A DNA stretch of 64,000 nt, taken from Streptomyces sp. NBC_00448 (GTDB taxonomy: Bacteria > Actinomycetota > Actinomycetes > Streptomycetales > Streptomycetaceae). Position 1 is the stretch's first letter. The number at the start of each line of letters is the position of its first letter. A model generated the notes under the pieces. That model did no database searches and had not been told where the DNA came from. It saw only the letters and a list, made by a program, of their open reading frames with translations. Below, in pieces: positions 17,894-24,616 of the stretch. Both the position numbers and the translations under genes were made by a program. Where the stretch lies: assembly GCF_036014115.1 (NCBI RefSeq), contig NZ_CP107913.1:4263001-4327000 (forward strand), written 5' to 3'.

Positions 17894-19318
17894 TCACGCG
17901 GTCGCGCTGCGCTCCAATACCGCCTGTTCCAGGAGCGCCAATGCCCAGTCTTCGTAGACGTCGGCCTCGTCGCGCTTCCGGTATGCGGTACGGATCGTTT
18001 GCTCAATGCGTTCCCGGTCCATCACGGTGAGAACTGGCACCGCGATGTCGCCGCACAAGCCAGTGTGGATGTCCTGCTGCTTGCCACCTGTAGACATAGA
18101 ACGCAGGAGTCTGAAAATCACTTCAGAACGGAAAAAGGCGAATAGATAGGCTCCGGAGATTTCCGAGTCTCCAGGACGGATGCGCAAGAAATGCTCCGAG
18201 AAGGCATGTCTCAGCCAGGAGCCAGTAGCGAAGACGGGGCGAGCGAAGACCTCATTTTCGCCCAACGTTCCCTGCGAAGCAACGAGAATGGTCTCGTCTT
18301 GCGCCAACACCCCAGAGGACGTCTTCGCTTTGCTGATCCAACGCCCCTCTGGGCGCATCCAGAATGCCTGTCGCTGGCCAACAAGTTGGTAGCTAAGCTG
18401 CGGATCAGGAGCACCATCCACCCGTGTAAACCGCAACCCCCGACTCAGCTGCCCTCCCGCGCAGATTTTGCGAAGAAGCACATGATCCGCATCCCGCAAC
18501 TTGCGCAGGATCCGACCTGCCCTCGGCTGGTAATTGAGCGCCCTCAGAGTCGTCGACGTGATTCCCCGCTGTGCGAACCCCAGATCCCGACGCTGCTCAT
18601 GCCACCGCAGGTCGAGCAACTCCTCCAGTCCCGCCGTGGTGAACAGGTCCGTGGTCGCCGTCTCCAGCCCGGCCTGGAACTCCGCCCGGAGCCTCGCCGC
18701 ATCCTCCACGAGCTCGTGAATACTCTGCTCGACCTCCGGAGCGAAACGCGGCACGGGCAGACCCGCGATGTGGTGCGGCTCGATGTGCTGGATGATCGCG
18801 CCATAGGCCTGGCTTGTGATCATGGGAACGCCGAAGCGGCTGCGCAGGAACGTGTTGAGATAGCCGGGAGGAATCCTGCCCGGATCCGGTTGGACCCGCA
18901 TGACATGCTCGCTGCAGGCGTAGCCATCGATGTCAGGCCGGGCATAGGCGATCCGGCCGACACTGCCGGACCGCGTGATCAGACTCCAACCCGCGTGGAT
19001 TGTCAGGCGGGGATTGAGCGCGACGGACGTCTTGGAGATCAGCGGCAGATTGGAGAAGTCTGCTTCCATGATGTCGGTACTGGAGAAGAACCGAACACCG
19101 TGTTCCGGCGAGGTGACCCAGCGGCGCAACGGCCGTCCTGCATGGAAGATCCCCTCACCGTGAAAAGTGAGTGCGCGCAGCTCCACTGTGCCGGGCAGCC
19201 GCTTCAGCAACTGCCTAGCGGCGAACGCCCCCGACAGATAGGGCGCCGCGTCCAGCCTGACCCCCTGCTCCGCGAGCCAGCCGATCCGTACCGGGTTGTC
19301 GTGGGACGCGATCTTCAC
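17894..19318 (-). CDS. mad5: MAD5-like type I restriction specificity subunit (MADS)
   Basis: The protein has 474 residues from GTG 19318, which overlaps the mad4 stop as GTGA. An upstream in-frame start exists but would lie deep inside mad4. Two target-recognition halves are visible. The first has SLITRSGSVGRIAYARP, then IPPGYLNTFLRSRFGVPMI. The second has ASQGTLGENEVFARPVF, then GAYLFAFFRSEVIFRLL. A helical spacer (residues about 215-260) separates them. This is HsdS architecture. With mad2 it should set the methylated and attacked sequence. Base composition is clearly lower in GC than in neighbouring genes, as is usual for horizontally exchanged specificity subunits. No HsdR is present. 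Confidence 0.85.
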   Translation of the reverse strand: MKIASHDNPVRIGWLAEQGVRLDAAPYLSGAFAARQLLKRLPGTVELRALTFHGEGIFHAGRPLRRWVTSPEHGVRFFSSTDIMEADFSNLPLISKTSVALNPRLTIHAGWSLITRSGSVGRIAYARPDIDGYACSEHVMRVQPDPGRIPPGYLNTFLRSRFGVPMITSQAYGAIIQHIEPHHIAGLPVPRFAPEVEQSIHELVEDAARLRAEFQAGLETATTDLFTTAGLEELLDLRWHEQRRDLGFAQRGITSTTLRALNYQPRAGRILRKLRDADHVLLRKICAGGQLSRGLRFTRVDGAPDPQLSYQLVGQRQAFWMRPEGRWISKAKTSSGVLAQDETILVASQGTLGENEVFARPVFATGSWLRHAFSEHFLRIRPGDSEISGAYLFAFFRSEVIFRLLRSMSTGGKQQDIHTGLCGDIAVPVLTVMDRERIEQTIRTAYRKRDEADVYEDWALALLEQAVLERSATA

Positions 19319-20127
19319 TGCGTGTGCTCCGTCTGTTCCGTGTTGTCCACCGCGTAAGCCGATGTGTAAGCCGTCACGGCTCGTCCGTCCGTGGCCGGGA
19401 ACCACTCGGCGAGCGTGGCCATCAGCAGCCGGAACGACTCGTCCGTGCACCCCCGCACCGACGGCAGGGCCAGCGCCAGCCGCTTGAAGATGCCGTTGAG
19501 CATGTCACGGCTGTACCCGTTCTCGTACAGGTACTCCACCGCCTTCTTCGGGTCGAGCGGCTTGTCGGCTCCGGCCTGCCACAGACCCGCCTCCGCCAGC
19601 ACTTCCCTGGGGGTGCGGTCGCCGCCCTTCGCCGTCCACAGCAGGACCTTCTTGACCAGGTCGGGGTAGTCCACCCAGAACCAGTTCTCCAGCTCGGGCT
19701 CGATGACGATGACCGCGAACTGCCCCCAGGTGCCGTCGAGTTGGGCGGAGATCCGCTCGCGGATCTTGTCCGGGTCGAGCGGGTTGTCGTACGCGTGGTC
19801 GACGACGACGATCGCGCGGCGGAACTCATGCCTGCGCCGGTTGAGGATAAGCCCGGCTTCCTTCTTCACCAGTCCGGGATCGTGGCCGCCGGCGCGCACG
19901 ATGTCGGTCTTGGGATTGAAGTCGAAGGGGGCACAGCTCAGCTTGTGATGGAAGTCCGGTCGTCCGAAGAAGGCGCCGATCATGGCTTCCATGCCCTTGT
20001 CCGCGACCAGGAAGACCAGTTCCCGCTTGCTCTCCTCGGCCACCGAGGCGGCCTGGCGGGGCACGGCGGGCGTCGCGGGACTCCCCCGCCCGGCGGCGCG
20101 GTTCCGCTTGGCGTTGGCGCGGCTCAC
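19315..20127 (-). CDS. mad4: MAD4-like protein, possibly Toprim-related
   Basis: The protein has 270 residues from GTG 20127, overlapping the mad3 stop as GTGA. LVFLVADKGMEAMIGAFFGR (about 37-56) followed by RAIVVVDHAYD (about 104-114) and VIVIEPELENWFWVD resembles the order of acidic motifs in Toprim-like nucleases. The first Glu is not in the canonical place, so catalytic activity is uncertain. An AAA ATPase followed by a small Toprim-like protein recalls OLD-type and PARIS-type pairs. In MADS nomenclature this position is MAD4. It is likely a partner of the ATPase encoded just upstream. Confidence 0.7.
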   Translation of the reverse strand: MSRANAKRNRAAGRGSPATPAVPRQAASVAEESKRELVFLVADKGMEAMIGAFFGRPDFHHKLSCAPFDFNPKTDIVRAGGHDPGLVKKEAGLILNRRRHEFRRAIVVVDHAYDNPLDPDKIRERISAQLDGTWGQFAVIVIEPELENWFWVDYPDLVKKVLLWTAKGGDRTPREVLAEAGLWQAGADKPLDPKKAVEYLYENGYSRDMLNGIFKRLALALPSVRGCTDESFRLLMATLAEWFPATDGRAVTAYTSAYAVDNTEQTEHTQ

Positions 20128-21467
20128 TCGAACACCCCCGTGGCGAAGAGGGTGCCGAGGTCGAGGTCGTCGAGGCCGGCCCGCCAGTCGGCCATCCGGG
20201 GGTGCTGGTCGCCGCGTACGACGGTGACCGCGCCGGTGGCCGGATCCATGCGGGTGGCGAGTACGTCCGCGAGGCCGACGTTGGCCAGCACCAGCGGCGA
20301 CTGGGTGGCCACGAGTACCTGGCTGCCGCGTACGTTCCGCAGGGCCTGCATGACGATCTCGATGGCCTGCGGATAGATGCCGTTCTCCGGCTCTTCGGTC
20401 AGCAGCAGGGCGGGAGTGCGGGGCAGGTACGGGAGCAGGGTGAGTGCCAGTACGCGCAGGGTGCCGTCGGACAGCCCGGAGGAGGTGACCTGGTAGCCGC
20501 CGGAGTAGGTCACGCGGAAGTAGGCGTGGCGGTCCTCCTCCCGCTCGACGACCTCCACCTGTTCCACCTGGGGCAGGGCGAGCTGGACGAGATCGACCCA
20601 GGCGCCGTACAACTCCGGGTCCTCACGGCTGAGCTGAAGCGCGAGCCAGGGGGTGTTGCGGCCCTGGGTGTCGAGTGCCGGTCCGCGGCCGGCGGGCGGG
20701 GCGGCCTGACGGAGCGCGGACCACTCGGGGTCGTAGAGGACGGCGCCGTCTCGGAGAAGGTTCTGGAACCACAGCGCGGCCGGGAACTGGGTGTCGTCGA
20801 AGGGAACGTTGGCCAGGGCCAGACTGCTGTGCTGGCTCTGGAGGGAGAGCTGGGGCGCGCGGCCGGTCTCGTCGGTGAAGCGGACCACCGTGCCGCCGGT
20901 GCGGGCGAACACCGGACGCCAGGACTCCTGCCAGGGGTATTCGACCCGGCGCGGGCGACGGCCGCTGCCCGGGATGACCACGGTTTCGTCGGGGTCGTCG
21001 AACATTTTCTGACGCGGGACGGGGCGTACGGGGTTCTCCTCGTGGAAGAGCACCAGGTATTCACCCGCGATCTCCATACCCAGACCGCTGTCGACAGGCG
21101 CGAGATGGAGTTCGTACCGCAAGTGCGTGGGAACCGGGAACCGCGGGTCGCGTGAGGATTCGGCGATCGCGTCGGCGATCTCCCCCGGGAGGACGGCCTC
21201 GACGGCGAAGCCGAAGCCACCCCCCTGGCCCCGGTGCGCCGACTCGGCGAGGGACAGCGCACGCGGCGGCCGGCCGGTGGACGGGGAGGGAGCCAGGAAG
21301 GCGTCCGCGATCTGTCGGACGGTGAGGAGGTCACGGAGCAGGACGGGGATGTCCAGCAGTGTGCTTTTGCCCGAGCCGTTGGCCCCGGCGAGGACATGGA
21401 AGCGGGACAGATCGATTGCGAGGTTCTCGAAGCAGCGGTAGTTGTAGGCCTCGATGCGAGTGATCAC
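20124..21467 (-). CDS. mad3: MAD3-like AAA-family ATPase (MADS)
   Basis: The protein has 447 residues from GTG 21467, which overlaps the mad2 stop as GTGA. A longer frame upstream lies wholly inside mad2 and is rejected. VITRIEAYNYRCFENLAIDL and HVLAGANGSGKSTLLD (Walker A) open the protein, as in SMC/RecF/OLD-like ATPases. The C-terminal lobe has SSGLSDGTLRVLALTLLPY (signature), LLLTEEPENGIYP (Walker B) and LVATQSPLVL (switch region, Gln where many have His). It probably senses DNA or an invader and acts with the small MAD4 protein. Confidence 0.85.
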   Translation of the reverse strand: MITRIEAYNYRCFENLAIDLSRFHVLAGANGSGKSTLLDIPVLLRDLLTVRQIADAFLAPSPSTGRPPRALSLAESAHRGQGGGFGFAVEAVLPGEIADAIAESSRDPRFPVPTHLRYELHLAPVDSGLGMEIAGEYLVLFHEENPVRPVPRQKMFDDPDETVVIPGSGRRPRRVEYPWQESWRPVFARTGGTVVRFTDETGRAPQLSLQSQHSSLALANVPFDDTQFPAALWFQNLLRDGAVLYDPEWSALRQAAPPAGRGPALDTQGRNTPWLALQLSREDPELYGAWVDLVQLALPQVEQVEVVEREEDRHAYFRVTYSGGYQVTSSGLSDGTLRVLALTLLPYLPRTPALLLTEEPENGIYPQAIEIVMQALRNVRGSQVLVATQSPLVLANVGLADVLATRMDPATGAVTVVRGDQHPRMADWRAGLDDLDLGTLFATGVFE

Positions 21468-23632
21468 GTACGGGCCTTCCAGGGGAACTCGTGCGCGTGC
21501 CGCTTCACGAACTCGTGGTACTCCTCCGCGATCTTGGGAAGGTCGTTGTCGACGATGGGGCGCTGGCGCTTGAAGGTACGCAACACCTCGCGCTGCCCGA
21601 TGCGGAGGACCTCCGTCTCCTCGTACTCCTCGGTGATCACGTCCCCTTCGGGAGAGCGGACCAGGACCGGGTTCCCCCGGCGGTCGACTCCCACCTTCTC
21701 GGCGACGGCCATGAACACCGGGTAGTCCGCGGCCCCGTACATGCCCTCTTCCTGCTTCTCCTGCTCGGTCTTGCGGCGCAGGAAGAGCAGGGTGGTGAGG
21801 ATGTTGACGTTGGCCTCGACGATGAAGGTCTCCACCGGCAGTTCGATGCTGCCCATGACCCAGCACTCCTGAAGGATCAGCCTGCGTGCCGCCTCGTCCG
21901 ACGGGCCCGGGTTGGACAGGATGCCGTTGGGCAGGACGATGCCGATACGTCCGCCGGGCTTCACCCACTCGATGGCGCGCTGGACGAAGAGCTGCTCCGG
22001 GGCGACGGCCGAGGCGGGAACGGTCGACGGCTTCAGCGTGCCGTCCTTCTCCCGGGAATAGGACCAGGCGACGCCCCACTTGCGGGCACGCGCGCGGTAC
22101 TTGCCCAGGACGGCGGCTTCGGAGAAGGGGATGTCAGCGCCGAACGGCGGATTCGTCATCAGGACGTCCACATTGCCCAGCTGGATCTCCGCGACCTTCC
22201 GCGCTTCCTCGTTGCCCGGCAGATGGCCGTCGGGGAAAGCGATCGAGTCCATCTGGAAGGCGTTGCCGGCGACATCGGTGAGCATCATGACGCTCATCGC
22301 GGTGGCCCGGCGCAGGAACGGGTCGAAGTCGGCGCCGAAGATGTGCCCGCGCGCGTAGTCCGCCAGCTTCCTGCGCAGCGGGGGCAGGATCTGTGCGTAC
22401 TGCTGGCTGGTGAAGGTGCCGTTCTTGGGCTTCCACTGGTCCAGCAGGTGGTTCAGGGTCTCGCGGAGGAAACCGCCCGTGCCGCAGCAGGGGTCGAAGA
22501 CGGTCTCGTGCTCCTTGGGGTCGAGGATGTCCACCATCAGTCGCACGGCGCCGGTGGGGGTGAAGTACTGGCCGCGGTCACCACGCAGGTTGTCACCCAC
22601 GAGTTCCTGGTACGCCACGCCCTTCGCGTCGATCGGCGTGGCATACAGGTTGAACGGAGCCAGCTCGCCGGTGATGAAGGTGAGGGCCGCGGGCGACAGG
22701 GTCAGCTCGTCGCGGTGATCGAACAGGAGCTGGTCCGCGTAGAACTTCCTGACCTCTTCGAACAGTTCCTTTATGCGTGCGGCGACCGCGGGGCTGCCCG
22801 TGTGGCCCTCGGGATCCAGGTCTTCGATACCCACCCGGAAGCGCGGCGTCCGGCCGTTCTCCCGGACCAGCCGCTCGTCATGGATCTTGGCGAACAGCAC
22901 ATACAGGAACTGCCAGAAGGCGGCGTCCTTGGGCAGGCCCTCATTGCCGTGGATGAAGTTGTGACAGCGCCGGAAGGCGAAGCGGAGCATGTACTCGTCG
23001 GCATGGCGCATCTCCGCCAGCGAGGAGGCGTCCCGCGTGGCGTCGAACTCCTCGGCGTCGCCGCTCGGCCAGTTCGGCAGCGGGTGGAACTCCGGCTCGA
23101 AGCGGGTGTCCTGGCGCTCGACGAAGTACAGGTCCTTGTCATCGGTCCACATGCCCAGCGTGCACGACGGCCCGGCGGCGAGCATCAGCTCGCGAAGCTC
23201 CGCCAGCTGAGCGTCCGCCTGGGCGTAGGTGCGGATCTTGGTGACGGTACGGCTGCCCTTGGGGCGGGCCTTGGTCACAACGATGCGCTTCAGGGTTTCC
23301 AGGCTCTTCGGCTTGCCGTGCTCGAAAATCGCGATACTGCCGCGCCTGCGGCTCGTCCGCCCCGTCTCGACGTTGGCGACCTGTAGCACATAGTCACGGA
23401 CCATGTCGTCGGGGTTGATGCCGTACTGGTGGACGAGCACCTTGGCGATGCGCTGACGGACGACTTCGGCCTCAGTCAGTTTGACGACATCCTTGTTGCT
23501 GATGTAGTCGATCGTCTCGTCGTCGCCGAGCCTGCGTGGGGGGCCGGCCTGGTCGGAACCTTCTTTGGACCCGCCCTTGCCCCCCGACCCTTCCGGCATC
23601 GGAATTCCGAGGTCCAACTGCTCGTCCGCCAT
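21464..23632 (-). CDS. mad2: MAD2-like N6-adenine DNA methyltransferase (MADS, type I HsdM-like)
   Basis: The protein has 722 residues from ATG 23632; a GTG further upstream is less likely. Motif I is DPCCGTGGFL (about 380-389) and motif IV is NPPFGADIPF (about 494). The order, with HsdM-like helical regions on both sides, fits N6-adenine methyltransferases of type I systems. Residues 60-160 resemble an HsdR-type N-terminal segment (VRQRIAKVLVHQYGI). It heads the mad2-mad5 transcript and is the self-marking enzyme. Target choice should come from mad5. No restriction translocase of the HsdR type follows, which argues against an ordinary type I system. Confidence 0.9.
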   Translation of the reverse strand: MADEQLDLGIPMPEGSGGKGGSKEGSDQAGPPRRLGDDETIDYISNKDVVKLTEAEVVRQRIAKVLVHQYGINPDDMVRDYVLQVANVETGRTSRRRGSIAIFEHGKPKSLETLKRIVVTKARPKGSRTVTKIRTYAQADAQLAELRELMLAAGPSCTLGMWTDDKDLYFVERQDTRFEPEFHPLPNWPSGDAEEFDATRDASSLAEMRHADEYMLRFAFRRCHNFIHGNEGLPKDAAFWQFLYVLFAKIHDERLVRENGRTPRFRVGIEDLDPEGHTGSPAVAARIKELFEEVRKFYADQLLFDHRDELTLSPAALTFITGELAPFNLYATPIDAKGVAYQELVGDNLRGDRGQYFTPTGAVRLMVDILDPKEHETVFDPCCGTGGFLRETLNHLLDQWKPKNGTFTSQQYAQILPPLRRKLADYARGHIFGADFDPFLRRATAMSVMMLTDVAGNAFQMDSIAFPDGHLPGNEEARKVAEIQLGNVDVLMTNPPFGADIPFSEAAVLGKYRARARKWGVAWSYSREKDGTLKPSTVPASAVAPEQLFVQRAIEWVKPGGRIGIVLPNGILSNPGPSDEAARRLILQECWVMGSIELPVETFIVEANVNILTTLLFLRRKTEQEKQEEGMYGAADYPVFMAVAEKVGVDRRGNPVLVRSPEGDVITEEYEETEVLRIGQREVLRTFKRQRPIVDNDLPKIAEEYHEFVKRHAHEFPWKART

Positions 23633-24393
23633 ATGTACCGTCTGCTCCGTCCCGACTTTCGCCGACCGTGCCGCCAAAGAGGCCCTCGTGCGCTGCGAGC
23701 CCCACCCTAGTAGTAGCTTCTCCCCCACTCTTCGCTGCTGCCGACAGCTGCAGGACAGGACGACTGGGCAGCGGCTTTCGCAAGGGACCCACCCGGCCCG
23801 GTTCAGCGGCAGATGCCCGCAAGCGCACTGTCGCCAGCCGGTCGCAGCCCGTGTGAAAAGACGGCCGTGCCGCAGCTGCAGGCCGGGTTGTCGAGCAGCA
23901 GGAGCAGGGTGCTGGTCTCCTCGCCGATAGGGAAGGTGATCGCACAGCCCACAGCCGGATCACCGAGCCGGAGGCCGCCACCCTGCCCCCGCTCTCCCCT
24001 CCCCGGAAGTCCAGGCGGACGCCGGTGACACGCGCTGCGAGCCGCCGACCTCGGCTCGTCGTCCTCGGGGCCTCGACCCGCAGCTGAATATGTGCACACC
24101 GGTTCCGTACCTGCACCCTGCTCGGAGCGCCGCCGCAGGCCTCGCTCTTGTCAGAAAGGCATAAGACGAACCTCGATTAATCCCGGCCCCGCCAAGCAGT
24201 TCTGACAAGCATCACGCATCGTTGCCCAACGAGGCCTCGCCTACCTGATCGCCCCAGCATCTGGGGCACGAAAACAGCAGGTCAACGCCTTGGACGAGCA
24301 CCGCTGTCCGTAGGGGGCGAACCCACGACCTACGCAATACGATGCACAGACCGCAGATGCCGGTTGACCCCGATCTCCAGGTCGAGATGAAAA
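23633..24393. other. promoter side of mad2 and right end of the island
   Basis: About 760 bases lie between mad2 and the tRNA terminator. They should hold the mad2 promoter. No HTH gene (mad1) is visible. A minus-strand frame at 23803-24099 gives a plausible C-terminus (AITFPIGEETSTLLLLLDNP), but it has no good start and is not recognised. A degenerate tRNA half sits at 24311-24345 (listed separately). Confidence 0.4.
24311..24345 (-). repeat. degenerate third copy of the tRNA-Thr 3' half
   Basis: On the minus strand this reads a CGTATTGCGTAGGTCGTGGG stretch followed by TTCGCCCCCTA. It aligns with the anticodon, variable and T-arm part of the tRNA-Thr with a few differences. The T stem can still pair (GTGGG with CCTAC). 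It lies about 90 bases from the intact tRNA, in the same orientation. It looks like an older or foreign attachment site, perhaps from an earlier integration event. Confidence 0.65.
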
Positions 24394-24427
24394 AAACCCA
24401 GGTCACGGGCTGTGCGACCTGGAGTTT
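24383..24427 (-). terminator. tRNA-Thr terminator
   Basis: On the minus strand AAACTCCAGGTC pairs with GACCTGGGTTT, with one imperfect position, around a GCACAGCCCGT loop. A run of seven T follows. It lies right after the tRNA 3' end. It is homologous to the perfect hairpin at 1563-1597. This copy was probably brought in by the island. Confidence 0.85.
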
Positions 24428-24474
24428 CGGTGGAGCCGCCTTCGGGATTCGAACCCGAGACCTACGCATTACGA
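24428..24474 (-). repeat. right attachment site within tRNA-Thr
   Basis: These 47 bases are identical to 1599-1645 and lie inside the intact tRNA-Thr gene, from the anticodon to just past the encoded CCA. Recombination here rebuilds a complete tRNA, so integration does not harm the host. Confidence 0.92.
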
Positions 24475-24507
24475 GTGCGTTGCTCTGGCCAACTGAGCTA
24501 AGGCGGC
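24431..24507 (-). tRNA. tRNA-Thr (anticodon CGT)
   Basis: The 77-nt cloverleaf includes an encoded CCA. The acceptor stem is GCCGCCT/AGGCGGC (24507-24501 with 24441-24435). The D arm is GCTC...GAGC, the anticodon stem ACGCA/TGCGT with loop CTCGTAA (CGT), and the T arm TCGGG-TTCGAAT-CCCGA. All stems pair fully. It is the integration target of the island on its left. Confidence 0.97.
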
Positions 24508-24616
24508 TTGGTGCGGGGTGTGCTGCTGGGCACAAGGGTGTCAGCAGCAGCGGGGGAAAGTCTACAGGGTTGAGGAGGGTGCTCGGGACCGTGGGGGGAT
24601 CATGGGGAGGGGCTGG

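Larger units (their letters stand above)
1599..24474. mobile_element. tRNA-Thr-integrated genomic island carrying defence genes
   Basis: The island is bounded by the 47-bp direct repeat at 1599-1645 and 24428-24474, in the same orientation. It spans about 22.9 kb and contains only defence-type genes and their regulators: mad2-mad8-like genes, an AIPR gene and an XRE/DUF397 cassette. No tyrosine or serine recombinase, excisionase, replication or transfer gene is visible. The island is therefore either immobilised or mobilised in trans. Base composition dips in mad5 and in the ends of the island compared with the flanks. Confidence 0.85.

Noticed and set aside
21464..22079. N-terminal extension of the mad3 frame
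   Set aside because: It lies wholly inside mad2 in another frame; the ATPase begins naturally at GTG 21467.
17894..23632. Ordinary type I restriction-modification system
   Set aside because: HsdM- and HsdS-like genes are present but no HsdR translocase. An AAA ATPase, a small protein and the kinase/HerA genes take its place.
23803..24099. Small gene of about 98 residues upstream of mad2, possibly mad1 remnant
   Set aside because: No ribosome-binding site, no HTH pattern and composition typical of chance frames.
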